A stretch of DNA of 64,000 nucleotides from Cupriavidus necator. Its GTDB lineage: Bacteria > Pseudomonadota > Gammaproteobacteria > Burkholderiales > Burkholderiaceae. Made by a program: the position numbers and the translations under genes. A model generated the notes under the pieces. It was not told where the DNA came from, did not search any database, and was given only the letters and a program-made list of their open reading frames with translations. The stretch covers positions 3,286,001 through 3,350,000 of the forward strand of contig CP074381.1 of assembly GCA_022041995.1 (NCBI GenBank), in the 5' to 3' direction. Shown here one piece after another: positions 10,101 through 18,777 of this stretch (position 1 is the first letter of the stretch; every line of letters begins with the position of its first letter).

Positions 10101-10492
10101 GCGCCAAGCTGCGCGTGCCGTTCCTGGCGGTGGTGCTGCGCAAGGGCTACGGCCTGGGCGCGATGGCGATGGCCGCGGGCGGCTTCCGCGCGCCGACCTT
10201 CACGGTCTCGTGGCCCACCGGCGAATTCGGCGGCATGGGCCTGGAGGGCGCGGTGCGGCTGGGCTTCCGCAAGGAACTGGAAGCCCTGCCGGCCGGGCCC
10301 CAGCGCGATGCGCTGTACCAGCAGCTGGTGGCGCAGATGTACGAGCGCGGCCATGCCATCAACGCCGCGGCGGCGCTGGAGCTGGACGCCGTGATCGACC
10401 CCGCCGCGACCCGCCAGTGGGTGGTCAGCGGGCTCGAGGCTGGCGCCGCCAATCCCCAGCGTCCGATGCGCACCTTCGTCGACGCCTGGTAG
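7166..10492 (+). CDS. Single-chain acyl-CoA carboxylase (biotin carboxylase + BCCP + carboxyltransferase)
   Basis: A 1108-residue fusion carrying all parts of a biotin-dependent carboxylase. Residues 1-450 are a biotin carboxylase: start KKLLIANRGEIALR, glycine-rich ATP loop at 159-163, metal and bicarbonate motif EANPRLQVEH. Residues about 505-575 are a biotinyl domain with AMKVEH; the biotinylated lysine is K539. Residues about 600-1100 are a carboxyltransferase with two crotonase-like halves. This matches the single-polypeptide long-chain acyl-CoA carboxylase class and not the multi-subunit accABCD. The start is GTG at 7166, preceded by GGAAGGGGA at 7152-7160. It leads an operon with an acyl-CoA ligase, an IclR regulator and a peptide-type ABC importer. 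The substrate is unknown; short- to long-chain acyl-CoAs are possible. Confidence 0.9.
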   Translation: MKKLLIANRGEIALRVQRAARDLGIATVAVYATDDDASRHRLLADEAVALQGQGAAAYLDIPAIISAARATGCDAVHPGYGFLSERADFASACAAAGIVFVGPEPEQLALFGDKGRALALAARCGVPVMPATAGGATLDAVTAFFDEQDGAGVVLKAVGGGGGRGMRVVRERDTLPEAYVRCRSEARSAFGIDAIYAERLVARARHIEVQIAGDGHHVIALGERDCTLQRRFQKVVEIAPSPALDPALRQRIVDAACTLAREARYRSLGTFEFLVEEPENSARRDGAALPFVFIEANPRLQVEHTVTEQVTGVDLVAVQLGLAEGRRLAELGLDPQHPPRVRGYAIQVRVNAEATDAQGLARPAQGRLERFDPPTGPDVRVDTHGYTGYAPSAHYDTLLAKLIVTSASDNFADAVRRLQRALAEFNIGGIATNLDLLRALAEREDFASQHVHTRYVEAALPGLLERAAQIAAHDAARQALAGGSAHNVAAPASTASFEELLGEGLCAVRAPMNGRVIELARENDLVKAGQAVAVLDAMKVEHAIVAERAGRVIDLRAACGEQVAEGQVMLVLEPADAGAHAAGKAEHADPAAIRADLQRVLDRHAFLYDAARPEAVARRHARGQRTARENVDDLCDAGSFREYGGLALAAQASRRSEADLIANTPADGLITGTGAVNGSLFAPERARCAVLAYDATVLAGTQGKRNHIKTDRILEVALQNRLPTVIFAEGGGGRPGDIDFPTVAGLYQPSFAAFAELSGEVPVVGIASGRCFAGNAALLGCCDLIIATRNANIGMAGPAMIEGGGLGVFRPEDIGPATVQYHNGVVDLLVDDEADAVAAARHYLSMFQGPVDDWQAPDALTLRQVVPENRLRVYDTRAAIAGLADAGSVLELRAGFGTGIHTALARIEGRPVGILANNPRHLGGAIDADAADKAARFMQVCNAHGLPIVSLIDTPGFMVGPEVEARAQVRHVSRMFVAGAKLRVPFLAVVLRKGYGLGAMAMAAGGFRAPTFTVSWPTGEFGGMGLEGAVRLGFRKELEALPAGPQRDALYQQLVAQMYERGHAINAAAALELDAVIDPAATRQWVVSGLEAGAANPQRPMRTFVDAW

Positions 10493-10538
10493 GCACGGCG
10501 GCGGACAGAACCAGAGCGACAGCAAGAGGAGACAGCAG

Positions 10539-12272
10539 ATGAACGAACAGGCGTTCTTCGAGGACCTGGAAGCCCGGCATCGCAGGATCTGGCCCGCCGG
10601 CCTGCCCGACGCACCGGTCTACCCCCATGGCGAGGCCCCGCTGGGCGACTACCTGCGCGCGTGGGCACGCAAGCGTCCGGACCATGCCGCGCTGGTCTGG
10701 TACGGCACCACCGTGACCTACGCCGAGCTCGACGACCTGTCCGAGCGCTGCGCCGCGCTGCTCAAGGGCAGCGGCGTCGGCGCGGGCGACCGGGTGGCGG
10801 TGATGATGGGCAACTGCCCGCAGTTCCACGTGGTCTTCTACGGCATCCTGAAGCTGGGCGCAGTGTATGTGCCGGTCAACCCGCTCTTCAAGGAGCAGGA
10901 GCTGGTCTATGAGCTGAACGATGCCGGCGCCACCACCGTCATCGTGCAGGACCAGCTGGCGCCGCTGCTGATGTCGGTGCGCGCGCAGACCCGGCTGCAC
11001 ACCGTGTACACCACCAGTGCCGGCGCGATGCTGCCGGCACTGCCCACCCTGCCGCTGCCAGCCGGCCTGGAAGCGCCTGCGCTGGCAGTGGAAGGCACCG
11101 TCGACCTGCTGCAGGCGCTGCGCGACACCGAACCGGTCGTACTGCCCCCGGTCGACATGGATGCGCTGGCCGCACTGAACTACACCGGCGGCACCACCGG
11201 CCTGCCCAAGGGCTGCATGCACACGCAGCGCGACATGGTCTACACCGCGGCGGCTTCCTACGCGCTCACCGGCGGTGTCGATGCGCAACGGCTGGCCGAA
11301 GGCTCCGACGACGTGATGCTGAACTTCCTGCCGATGTTCTGGATCGCGGGCGAGAACCTCGGGCTGATCTACCCGATCTTCAGCGGCGCGACCGTGGTGC
11401 TGCTGGCGCGCTGGGATCCGGTGGCGGTGATGGCCGCAATCGGGCGCTATCGCGTCAACCGCACCTTCGTGGTGGTCGACAACGCGGTCGAGCTGATGAA
11501 CCACCCCGATTGCGGCCGCTACGACCTGCGCTCGCTCCAGCATACGCGCGCGGCCTCGTTCATCCGCAAGATCACGCCTGATATCCGCGAGCGCTGGCAC
11601 GCGCTGACCGGCAGCATCATTGCCGAGGGCGCATGGGGCATGACCGAAACCCATACCAGCGACACCTTCACCACCGGCATGCAGGATGATGACATGGACC
11701 TGCGCGGCCGCCCGGTCTTTGTCGGGCTGCCGGTGCCAGGCACGCGCATCAAGATCTGCGACTTCGACACCGGCGCGGTGCTGCCGGTCGGCGAGGAAGG
11801 CGAGATCGTGGTCAGCACGCCATCGCTGTTCAAGGGCTACTGGGGCCGCCCCGGCGTGGATGCCGAGGTGTTCCGCGACGGCTGGTTCCGCACCGGCGAT
11901 ATCGGTGCCTATGACGAGGCGGGCTACCTGCATTTCCTGGGACGGCGCAAGGAGATGCTCAAGGTGCGCGGCATGAGCGTGTTCCCGTCCGAGCTGGAGG
12001 TGCTGCTGTCGCGCCATCCGGCGGTGCTGGGCTCGGCCGTGGTGGGCCGCCCCGACCCGGACAAGGGCCAGGTCCCGGTGGCCTTTATCCGCCTGCGCCC
12101 CGAGCACGCCGACGGCATCACTGCCGACACGCTGCATGCATGGTGCCGCGAGCAGATGGCGGTCTACAAGGTGCCCGAGATCCGCATCTTGCGCGAGTTC
12201 CCGCTGACCGCCACCGGCAAGGTGCGCAAGGTCGAGCTGCAGGCCTTGCTGGATACCGAGGCCGGCGGCTGA
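10539..12272 (+). CDS. AMP-forming acyl-CoA ligase
   Basis: A 577-residue member of the ANL (acyl-CoA synthetase) superfamily, which activates a carboxylic acid with ATP to an acyl-adenylate and then to the CoA thioester. The P-loop YTGGTTGLPKG is near residues 215-225, the A5-type motif GAWGMTET in the middle, the hinge GWFRTGDIG followed by GRRKEMLKVRG, and the C-terminal catalytic lysine in TATGKVRK near 563. No signal peptide is present, so it is cytoplasmic. It starts 46 bases after the carboxylase with the ribosome-binding site AAGAGGAG. Placement suggests it makes the acyl-CoA used by the carboxylase. The acid cannot be read from sequence. Confidence 0.9.
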   Translation: MNEQAFFEDLEARHRRIWPAGLPDAPVYPHGEAPLGDYLRAWARKRPDHAALVWYGTTVTYAELDDLSERCAALLKGSGVGAGDRVAVMMGNCPQFHVVFYGILKLGAVYVPVNPLFKEQELVYELNDAGATTVIVQDQLAPLLMSVRAQTRLHTVYTTSAGAMLPALPTLPLPAGLEAPALAVEGTVDLLQALRDTEPVVLPPVDMDALAALNYTGGTTGLPKGCMHTQRDMVYTAAASYALTGGVDAQRLAEGSDDVMLNFLPMFWIAGENLGLIYPIFSGATVVLLARWDPVAVMAAIGRYRVNRTFVVVDNAVELMNHPDCGRYDLRSLQHTRAASFIRKITPDIRERWHALTGSIIAEGAWGMTETHTSDTFTTGMQDDDMDLRGRPVFVGLPVPGTRIKICDFDTGAVLPVGEEGEIVVSTPSLFKGYWGRPGVDAEVFRDGWFRTGDIGAYDEAGYLHFLGRRKEMLKVRGMSVFPSELEVLLSRHPAVLGSAVVGRPDPDKGQVPVAFIRLRPEHADGITADTLHAWCREQMAVYKVPEIRILREFPLTATGKVRKVELQALLDTEAGG

Positions 12273-12394
12273 ACGGGGATCGCTGCCGGGTAGTACCGCC
12301 GTACCGGACGAGGACGCCGCGCGCGCGTCCCGCACGCCTGCGCGTCGAGCAAGCGCGGCCGGCGTGCAACGGCACAACGAGGGAGCCATCGGCC

Positions 12395-13183
12395 ATGCAG
12401 GATCGATCCACCGGCACCATCAAGGAAGACCGCCACTTCGTCACCGCGCTGGCGCGCGGGCTGGAAGTGCTGGCCTGCTTTCGCACCAGCGACCGCGTGC
12501 TGGGCAACCAGGAGATCGCCCGGCGCTGCGGGCTGCCCAAGTCGACCGTATCGCGCCTGACCTCCACCCTGACGCGGCTGGGCTACCTGGCGCAGGCCGA
12601 AGGCAGCCACAAGTACAGCCTGGGCACGGCCTGCCTGCGGCTGGGCAGCGCCATGCTGTCGCGGCTGGACATCCGCAAGGTGGCGCGACCGCTGATGCAG
12701 GAGCTGGCGGATTTTTCCGGCGGCACGGTGTCGCTGGGCACGCGCGACCGGTTCTCGATGATCTATGTCGAGCACTGCCGCAGCTGCGCCGCGATTGCGC
12801 TGACGCTCGATACCGGCTCGCGCATTCCCGTCGCCACCTCGGCCATCGGCCGCGCCTGGCTGGCGGTGGTGCCGCAGGAACAGCGGCAGGCCTTCATGGA
12901 ACAGGTGCGCGACGTCGACGACATGGCGTGGCCGCGCCTGCGCCAGGGCATCGAACAGGGCCTGGCGGACCACCTCAGCCTGGGCGTGACCTGCTCCATG
13001 GGCGACTGGCAGCCGGACGTCAACGGCATTGCGCGCGGCTTCGAGCCCGGCCATGGCATGCCGCCCATGGCCATCAACGTGGGCGGGCCGTCATTCCGGC
13101 TGTCCCCGTCATTCCTGCTCGACGAAGTGCGCCCGCGCCTGCTGGAGGTGGTTCGCCAGCTGGAAGGCAGCTTTGCGCGCTGA
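12395..13183 (+). CDS. IclR-family transcriptional regulator
   Basis: A 262-residue regulator. Residues about 17-80 form the winged helix-turn-helix, with LGNQEIARRCGLPKSTVSRL as the recognition unit, and residues about 95-255 form the IclR effector domain, ending in a segment with INVGGPSFRLSPSFL. ATG 12395 is chosen because it begins the conserved N-terminal arm (MQDRSTGTIKEDRHFVTALARG in motif form) and the upstream sequence in frame overlaps the ligase gene. It lies between the ligase and the transporter genes, on the same strand, and probably controls this operon in response to an acid or its CoA ester. A binding site was not identified. Confidence 0.9.
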   Translation: MQDRSTGTIKEDRHFVTALARGLEVLACFRTSDRVLGNQEIARRCGLPKSTVSRLTSTLTRLGYLAQAEGSHKYSLGTACLRLGSAMLSRLDIRKVARPLMQELADFSGGTVSLGTRDRFSMIYVEHCRSCAAIALTLDTGSRIPVATSAIGRAWLAVVPQEQRQAFMEQVRDVDDMAWPRLRQGIEQGLADHLSLGVTCSMGDWQPDVNGIARGFEPGHGMPPMAINVGGPSFRLSPSFLLDEVRPRLLEVVRQLEGSFAR

Positions 13184-13243
13184 GCGCATCCGTGGTTCAC
13201 ACCAACAGCGCCGCCCCCCAGACGGCGCAACAGGAGGAGCACC

Positions 13244-14845
13244 ATGCAAGTGAAGTTGACCGACGCCGCCCGGCGCCGCCTGCTGGCCGGCATGCTGGCC
13301 GCCGCCACCATCCCCGCGGCCCACGCCGCACCCGCCGCCCCGGCCAGCGGCAGCCTCACCGTGGCCTTCGGCGCGGAGTCGACCACGCTCGATCCGGTCA
13401 AGATCTCGGCCGGCGTCGACCATTACTTTGTCGGCCAGATCTTCGAGATGCTGGTGCGCCGCAATGCCGCGCTCAAGGATGAGAACTGGCTGGCGGAGAA
13501 CTGGAAGCTGGAAACCGGCAAGGACGGCAAGCCCGTGCTTGACGTGCAGCTGCGCAAGGGCGTGCGCTTCCACAACGGCGACCCGCTGACGTCCGAGGAC
13601 CTCGAGTTTTCCTGGCAACGCCAGCGCGACCCCAAGAGCAGCTTCTTCTCGCACTATGTCTCGTCAGTCGAGCGTTTCGAGATCGTGGATGCGCACCGTT
13701 TCAAGCTGCATTTCAAGGAGCCGGATGCGCAGTTCATCGTCGGCAACATGCAGCTGTGGGCCATGCCCAAGAAGTACATCCAGAAGGTCGGCGAAGAAGA
13801 GTTCGCCCGCAAGCCGGTCGGCACCGGGCCGTGGAAGTTTGTCTCGCGCACGGTCAAGGACGACCTGAAGCTGGAAGCCTTTGGCGGCTACTGGAACAAG
13901 GAGAAGCGCCCGGGCATCAAGGACCTGACCATCAAGGTGATTCCGGAGGACCTGACCCGGGTGGCGGCCTTCAAGACCGGCAAGGTCGATTTCATCGACA
14001 ACGTGCCGCCGTCGATGGTCGAAGAGTTCAAGAAGATGCCGGGGGTGAAGACCGTCACGCTGGTGAGCGGCAACAACCTCTTTCTCAATTTCAACACGCA
14101 GATGCCGAAGTCGCCGTTCAACGATGTGCGCGTGCGGCAGGCGGCCGCGCATGCCATCGATGTCGACGCCATCATCAAGCGCGTGCTGTTCGGCCAGGGC
14201 GAGCGCTATGCGCAGGTGGGCAAGGAGTCGAATGGCTACGACCCCGAACTCAAGCCCTACGCCTTCGACCAGAAGCGTGCGCGTGAATTGCTCAGGCAGG
14301 CCGGCTATCCCAATGGCTTCGACACCCCCTGCTACAACCTCACCACGCCGCGCGAACCGGGCGTGAAGGAAGTGGGCGAAGCCATGTATGCCTACCTGAG
14401 TTCCGTGGGCATCCGCTGCCAGGTGCGCAACCTGGAATACGGCGCCTGGATCAGCCTGGGCAAGCGCGGCCGCCCGGGCCCGCCGGAGATGGATGGCGTG
14501 CTGAGCTGGATGTGGTCGCAGGGCCTGCCCGGCGACCCGGGACTGGCCTGGTCCGGCCACCTGCACAGCTACCAGGGCGGCGGCGGCTGGGGCACCTACT
14601 CCTACACCAGCGACCCCGAGGTCGACGCGCTGCTGGAGAAGCAGCGCCAGACCATGGACCCCGCGGCGCGCACCGCGCTGCTGCGCCAGATCGCGCGGCT
14701 CAAGCAGGAGCGCGTGCTGGGCGGCCTGCCGACCTACCGGCCGCTGGTGACCTTTGCCTGGCGCGACAACAAGATCAACTACGTGCCCTGGCCCATCCGC
14801 GACTACTGGCGCTCATTCCAGGAAGTCAGCTGGAAGCAGCGCTGA
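13244..14845 (+). CDS. ABC transporter substrate-binding protein (SBP_bac_5, DppA/OppA type)
   Basis: A 533-residue periplasmic binding protein. An N-terminal signal peptide (basic segment, LLAGMLAAATIP core, cleavage around AHA-AP near residue 28) is followed by the family-5 solute-binding fold: TVAFGAESTTLDPVK at the mature start, LRKGVRFHNGDPLTSEDL near residue 104-122, and KPVGTGPWKF in the second lobe. Family members bind di- or oligopeptides, nickel complexes, glutathione or opine-like compounds, so the ligand stays open. The ribosome-binding site is AGGAGG (13232-13237). Two permeases and two ATPases follow, forming a complete importer. Confidence 0.92.
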   Translation: MQVKLTDAARRRLLAGMLAAATIPAAHAAPAAPASGSLTVAFGAESTTLDPVKISAGVDHYFVGQIFEMLVRRNAALKDENWLAENWKLETGKDGKPVLDVQLRKGVRFHNGDPLTSEDLEFSWQRQRDPKSSFFSHYVSSVERFEIVDAHRFKLHFKEPDAQFIVGNMQLWAMPKKYIQKVGEEEFARKPVGTGPWKFVSRTVKDDLKLEAFGGYWNKEKRPGIKDLTIKVIPEDLTRVAAFKTGKVDFIDNVPPSMVEEFKKMPGVKTVTLVSGNNLFLNFNTQMPKSPFNDVRVRQAAAHAIDVDAIIKRVLFGQGERYAQVGKESNGYDPELKPYAFDQKRARELLRQAGYPNGFDTPCYNLTTPREPGVKEVGEAMYAYLSSVGIRCQVRNLEYGAWISLGKRGRPGPPEMDGVLSWMWSQGLPGDPGLAWSGHLHSYQGGGGWGTYSYTSDPEVDALLEKQRQTMDPAARTALLRQIARLKQERVLGGLPTYRPLVTFAWRDNKINYVPWPIRDYWRSFQEVSWKQR

Positions 14846-14915
14846 TCCGCCGCCGCGCCCGGCCCTGCGCGCCGGACGCGGCATCCCCGCTGACGAATCT
14901 CCGACGGAGCCTGTC

Positions 14916-15827
14916 ATGCCTATTGCAAAACGCCTGCTGCACGGCCTGATCAGCATCCTTGGCGCGAGCGTGATCATCTTCCTGATCTCGCGCCTGTCCG
15001 GCGACCCGCTTTCCCTGTTGCTGCCGGCCGACGCGCCGCCGCAGGTGATCGAGGCAACGCGCCGCCATCTCGGCCTGGACCAGCCGCTGGTGGCGCAGTA
15101 CCTGGTCTTCCTCGGCCATGCCGTCACCGGCGACTTCGGCAACTCCTACCGCTGGCAGGAACCGGCACTGGGGCTGATCCTGGAGCGGCTGCCGGCCACG
15201 GTGGAACTGGCGCTGGCCGCACTGGGCTTCTCGATTGCCATGGCGGTGCCGTTCGGCGTGCTGTCGGCGGTCTACCGCGGCTCCTGGTTCGACCGCTTTG
15301 CCAAGGTGTTCGCCATGCTTGGCCAGGCCATGCCCAACTTCTGGGTCGGGCTGCTGCTGATCCTGTTCTTCGCGGTGCAGTTGAACTGGCTGCCCGCATT
15401 CGGGCGCGATTCGTGGAGCAGCCTGGTGCTGCCCGCGATTGCGCTGGGCTGGTATCCGGTGGCCGCGCAGACCCGCGTGGTGCGCTCGGCCATGCTGGAT
15501 GTGCTGGACAGCGACTACATCCGCATGGGCCGCGCCATGGGCCTGCCCGAGGGCGTGCTGATCTGGAAATACGCGCTGCGCAACGCGGCCATTCCGCTGG
15601 TGACCATCCTCGGCGTGTACTTCGCGGCGATGCTGGGCGGCGCCTTCGTGGTCGAAGTCATCTTTGCCTGGCCAGGGGTCGGCCGCACCGTGGTCGAGGC
15701 CGTGTTCGCGCGCGATTTTCCCGTGGTGCAGGCGGGCGTGATGCTCACCTCCGTGCTGTTCGTGCTGTCCAACCTGTTGGTCGACCTGAGCTACGGCCTG
15801 ATCGACCCGAGGATCCGCCATGCCTGA
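14916..15827 (+). CDS. ABC transporter permease (DppB type)
   Basis: A 303-residue inner-membrane permease with about six transmembrane helices. The first is at residues 9-30 (LHGLISILGASVIIFLISRLSG in motif form). The cytoplasmic EAA loop, which docks the ATPase, is visible as YIRMGRAMGLPEGVLIWKYALRN near 205-227. The ATG at 14916 follows a GGAGC element and begins the usual DppB N-terminus; a longer in-frame start would overlap the binding-protein gene. Its last 8 bases overlap the next permease, which implies translational coupling. Confidence 0.92.
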   Translation: MPIAKRLLHGLISILGASVIIFLISRLSGDPLSLLLPADAPPQVIEATRRHLGLDQPLVAQYLVFLGHAVTGDFGNSYRWQEPALGLILERLPATVELALAALGFSIAMAVPFGVLSAVYRGSWFDRFAKVFAMLGQAMPNFWVGLLLILFFAVQLNWLPAFGRDSWSSLVLPAIALGWYPVAAQTRVVRSAMLDVLDSDYIRMGRAMGLPEGVLIWKYALRNAAIPLVTILGVYFAAMLGGAFVVEVIFAWPGVGRTVVEAVFARDFPVVQAGVMLTSVLFVLSNLLVDLSYGLIDPRIRHA

Positions 15828-16713
15828 GATCGCCGTTCCTCCTGCCAGCGCCCCGGCGGCGCCGGCCCGCAAGCGCCAGCGGCGTGACCTGGGTGGCCTG
15901 CCCTGGTTTGCGCTGGCAATCTTCCCGGTGCTGCTGGTCTGCGCCGCCGGCGGCGAGGCGCTGCTGCCGCACGACCCCAACGGCCTCGACCTCGGCCTGG
16001 CCTTCCAGCCGCCGGCCTGGCTGGCGGGCGGCAGCTGGGCCTATCCGCTGGGCACCGACAACATGGGACGCGACCTGCTCTCGCGCATCATGGCCGGCAC
16101 GCGCATCTCGCTGGTGGTGGCGTTGTACGCCATCCTGATCTCGGGCGGCATCGGCACCGCCGCCGGCATGCTGGCCGGCTACTTCGGCGGGCGCCTGGAC
16201 GCACTCATCATGCGGCTGGTCGATATCCAGATGTCGATCCCCGCGCTGGCGCTGGCGCTGGTGCTGGCCGCGGTGCTGGGCCCGGGCTTCAACACCGTGG
16301 TGCTGGTGATCGTGGTGACCTACTGGACCTGGTACGCACGCATCGTGCGCGGCGAGGTGATGTCGCTCAAGCAGCGCGACTACGTGGCGCTGGCGCGCGT
16401 GGCCGGCTGCGGCACGCTCACCATCTTCCGCCGCCACCTGCTGCCCAACCTGCTCAATACCCTGCTGGTGCTGGCCACGCTGCAGGTGGGCCAGGTGATC
16501 ATCTTCGAGGCCTCGCTCAGCTTTCTCGGCCTGGGCATCCAGCAACCCGACGTGTCGTGGGGGCTGATGCTGGCCGATGCGCGCAACTACATCACCAACG
16601 CGTGGTGGGCTATCACCATGCCCGGGCTGGCCATCATGGCCACCTGCCTGGCGTCCAACCTGCTGGGCGACTGGCTGCGCGACCACTTCGACCCGAAAAG
16701 GAGGCAGCTATGA
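15820..16713 (+). CDS. ABC transporter permease (DppC type)
   Basis: A 297-residue inner-membrane permease, partner of the preceding DppB-type protein. It has the DppC layout: a cytoplasmic proline/alanine-rich start, a first helix near residues 28-47, the periplasmic motif HPLGTDNMGRDLLSRI (here YPLGTDNMGRDLLSRI), and an EAA loop (YVALARVAGCGTLTIFRRHLLPN) near 188-210. The gene overlaps the upstream permease by 8 bases, and its stop overlaps the start of the next ATPase gene (ATGA). Confidence 0.92.
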   Translation: MPEIAVPPASAPAAPARKRQRRDLGGLPWFALAIFPVLLVCAAGGEALLPHDPNGLDLGLAFQPPAWLAGGSWAYPLGTDNMGRDLLSRIMAGTRISLVVALYAILISGGIGTAAGMLAGYFGGRLDALIMRLVDIQMSIPALALALVLAAVLGPGFNTVVLVIVVTYWTWYARIVRGEVMSLKQRDYVALARVAGCGTLTIFRRHLLPNLLNTLLVLATLQVGQVIIFEASLSFLGLGIQQPDVSWGLMLADARNYITNAWWAITMPGLAIMATCLASNLLGDWLRDHFDPKRRQL

Positions 16714-17756
16714 CCGGCCCCGACCATAAGGTGGCGCATGTGGCGCAACGCCCGTCACCGGCGCCCGCCGCCGCCCACGGCACCCCCATGCTGTCGGTGC
16801 AGGGGCTGACCACGCACCTCGAACTGCGCCGCGGCACGGTGCGCGCCGTGGACGGGGTCGACCTGCACGTGCATGAGGGCGAGACCCTGGGCGTGGTGGG
16901 TGAATCCGGTTCCGGCAAGTCCATGACCATCCTGTCCGTCCTGCGGCTGCTGCCGCGCCAGGGCGGCGTGCACCTGGGCGGCAAGGTGCTGCTCGATGGC
17001 GTGGACCTGCTGCAGCTGCCCGAAAAGACCATGAGCACGCAGTACCGCGGCCGCAAGATCGCCATGATCTCGCAGGATCCGCTGACCTCGCTGAACCCGG
17101 TCTTCACCGTCGGCGACCAGGTCGGCGCGCCGCTGCGCTACCACGGCCGCGCCGACAGCCGCGCGGCGCGGCGGCGCCAGGTGGTGCAGGTGCTGGACAG
17201 CGTGCGCATCCCCTCGCCCGAGACGCGGCTGGACGACTATCCGCACCAGTTCAGCGGCGGCATGCGCCAGCGCGTGGTGACCGGCATGGCCATTGCCAGC
17301 GCACCGCGCCTGCTGGTGGCGGACGAGCCCACCTCGGCACTGGACGTGACCATCCAGGTGCAGATCATGGCGCTGTTCCGCAAGATCCAGGCGCAGACCG
17401 GTGTCGGCATCATCCTGATCACGCACGACCTGGGCGTGGCGGCCAGCATCTGCCACCGGGTGGCGGTGATGTACGCCGGACGCATTGTCGAGACCGGCGA
17501 TGTGCGCACGCTGTACCAGCGCCCCGCCCATCCCTACACGCAGGCCCTGCTCCAGGCCATTCCCCACTTCGGCGAAAAACGCGAGCGGCTCTACGCCATC
17601 CAGGGCAGCCCGCCAAGCCTGATCGACCCGCCGCACGGCTGCCGCTTCGCGGCGCGCTGCCCGCACCGCAAGCCGCTGTGCGATGACGCCTATCCCCCCG
17701 AGATCGAACTTGAATCCGGCCACAAAGTCAGTTGCTGGCTGGCTTCGGTTGGCTGA
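16710..17756 (+). CDS. ABC transporter ATP-binding protein (DppD type)
   Basis: A 348-residue ATPase of the peptide/nickel importer class. Walker A GESGSGKS lies near residues 66-73, the ABC signature is FSGGMRQR, and Walker B is LLVADEPTSALD. The C-terminal oligopeptide/dipeptide extension contains GCRFAARCPHRKPLC, whose cysteines belong to the Cys-rich motif of DppD/OppD (some members bind a [4Fe-4S] cluster there). The start ATG at 16710 overlaps the DppC stop as ATGA and is preceded by AGGAGGCAGC, which decides it against longer in-frame starts. Confidence 0.92.
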   Translation: MTGPDHKVAHVAQRPSPAPAAAHGTPMLSVQGLTTHLELRRGTVRAVDGVDLHVHEGETLGVVGESGSGKSMTILSVLRLLPRQGGVHLGGKVLLDGVDLLQLPEKTMSTQYRGRKIAMISQDPLTSLNPVFTVGDQVGAPLRYHGRADSRAARRRQVVQVLDSVRIPSPETRLDDYPHQFSGGMRQRVVTGMAIASAPRLLVADEPTSALDVTIQVQIMALFRKIQAQTGVGIILITHDLGVAASICHRVAVMYAGRIVETGDVRTLYQRPAHPYTQALLQAIPHFGEKRERLYAIQGSPPSLIDPPHGCRFAARCPHRKPLCDDAYPPEIELESGHKVSCWLASVG

Positions 17757-17779
17757 GCCACGGCAACACAGGAGGCGCC

Positions 17780-18745
17780 ATGCTGCTCGAAGTCGAAAAC
17801 CTGAAGAAGCATTTCCCCGCGCGCGGCGGCGGCACGGTGCGCGCCGTCGACGGCGTCAGCTTTGCCGTGGATGCCGGCCAGACCTATGCGCTGGTGGGCG
17901 AGTCCGGCTGCGGCAAGACCACCATCGCCAGGCAGCTGCTGCTGCTTGAGCGCCCCAGCGCCGGCACCATCCGCTTCGACGGCCAGGACGTGCTGGCGCT
18001 GGAGCGCAAGGGCATTCTGGCCTACCGGCGCCAGGTGCAGGCGGTGTTCCAGGATCCGTCCTCGTCGCTCAATCCGCGCCTGAAAGTGGGCATGCTGCTG
18101 GCCGAGCCGCTGCTTGCGCACGGCCAGGGCGGCGACCGCGCCGCGCTGCGCCGGCGGCTGCTGGAGCTGCTGGAGATCGTCGGCCTGCCGCCCGGCGCGC
18201 TGGACCTGTATCCGCACGAGTTCAGCGGCGGCCAGCGCCAGCGCATTGCCGTGGCGCGCGCACTGGCGCTGCAGCCACGGCTGATCGTGCTGGACGAGCC
18301 CACCTCGGCACTGGATGTCTCGATCCGGGCGCAGATCGTCAACCTGCTGTCCGATATTCAGCGCAGCTTCGGCCTGGCCTACGTGGTGATCGCCCATGAC
18401 CTGGCGCTGGTTGAGCACTTCAGCTCGGCCGTGGGCGTGATGTACCTGGGCAATATGGCCGAAAGCGGGCCCAGCGCCACCGTGTTCAGCGCCCCGCGCC
18501 ACCCCTACACGCAGGCACTGCTGGGCTCGGCGCCGCGGCCCGACCCCGACCACCAGCCGGCCGAGGGGTTGATCCTGGGCGATATCGGCTCGGCGCTGAA
18601 CCCGCCAGCGGGCTGCAAGTTCCATCCGCGCTGCCCGCGGGCGGTGCCGGCCTGCGCCACCGAGATCCCCCTCATGCTGCGGCTGGACCCGGCCGCCGGC
18701 TCAGCTGCGCCGGCGCACGTGGCCGCCTGCCACCTGCTTCACTAA
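17780..18745 (+). CDS. ABC transporter ATP-binding protein (DppF type)
   Basis: A 321-residue ATPase that pairs with the preceding one. Walker A GESGCGKT lies near residues 42-49, the signature is FSGGQRQR, Walker B is LIVLDEPTSALD, and the C-terminal extension has CKFHPRCPRAVPAC. ATG 17780 is preceded by GGAGGCGCC; the longer frame would begin inside the upstream ATPase gene. It is the last gene of the operon that starts at 7166. No clear T-tract terminator follows, only 32 bases before the convergent BamE-like gene ends. Confidence 0.92.
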   Translation: MLLEVENLKKHFPARGGGTVRAVDGVSFAVDAGQTYALVGESGCGKTTIARQLLLLERPSAGTIRFDGQDVLALERKGILAYRRQVQAVFQDPSSSLNPRLKVGMLLAEPLLAHGQGGDRAALRRRLLELLEIVGLPPGALDLYPHEFSGGQRQRIAVARALALQPRLIVLDEPTSALDVSIRAQIVNLLSDIQRSFGLAYVVIAHDLALVEHFSSAVGVMYLGNMAESGPSATVFSAPRHPYTQALLGSAPRPDPDHQPAEGLILGDIGSALNPPAGCKFHPRCPRAVPACATEIPLMLRLDPAAGSAAPAHVAACHLLH

Positions 18746-18777
18746 GAACCCGTTTCAGAATGAAAAAGGGGCGCGCG

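Noticed and set aside
7091..10525. A 1144-codon open frame antisense to the acyl-CoA carboxylase
   Set aside because: The composition is His/Gln/Gly/Arg-rich shadow sequence, while the plus strand has unmistakable biotin carboxylase and biotinyl motifs.
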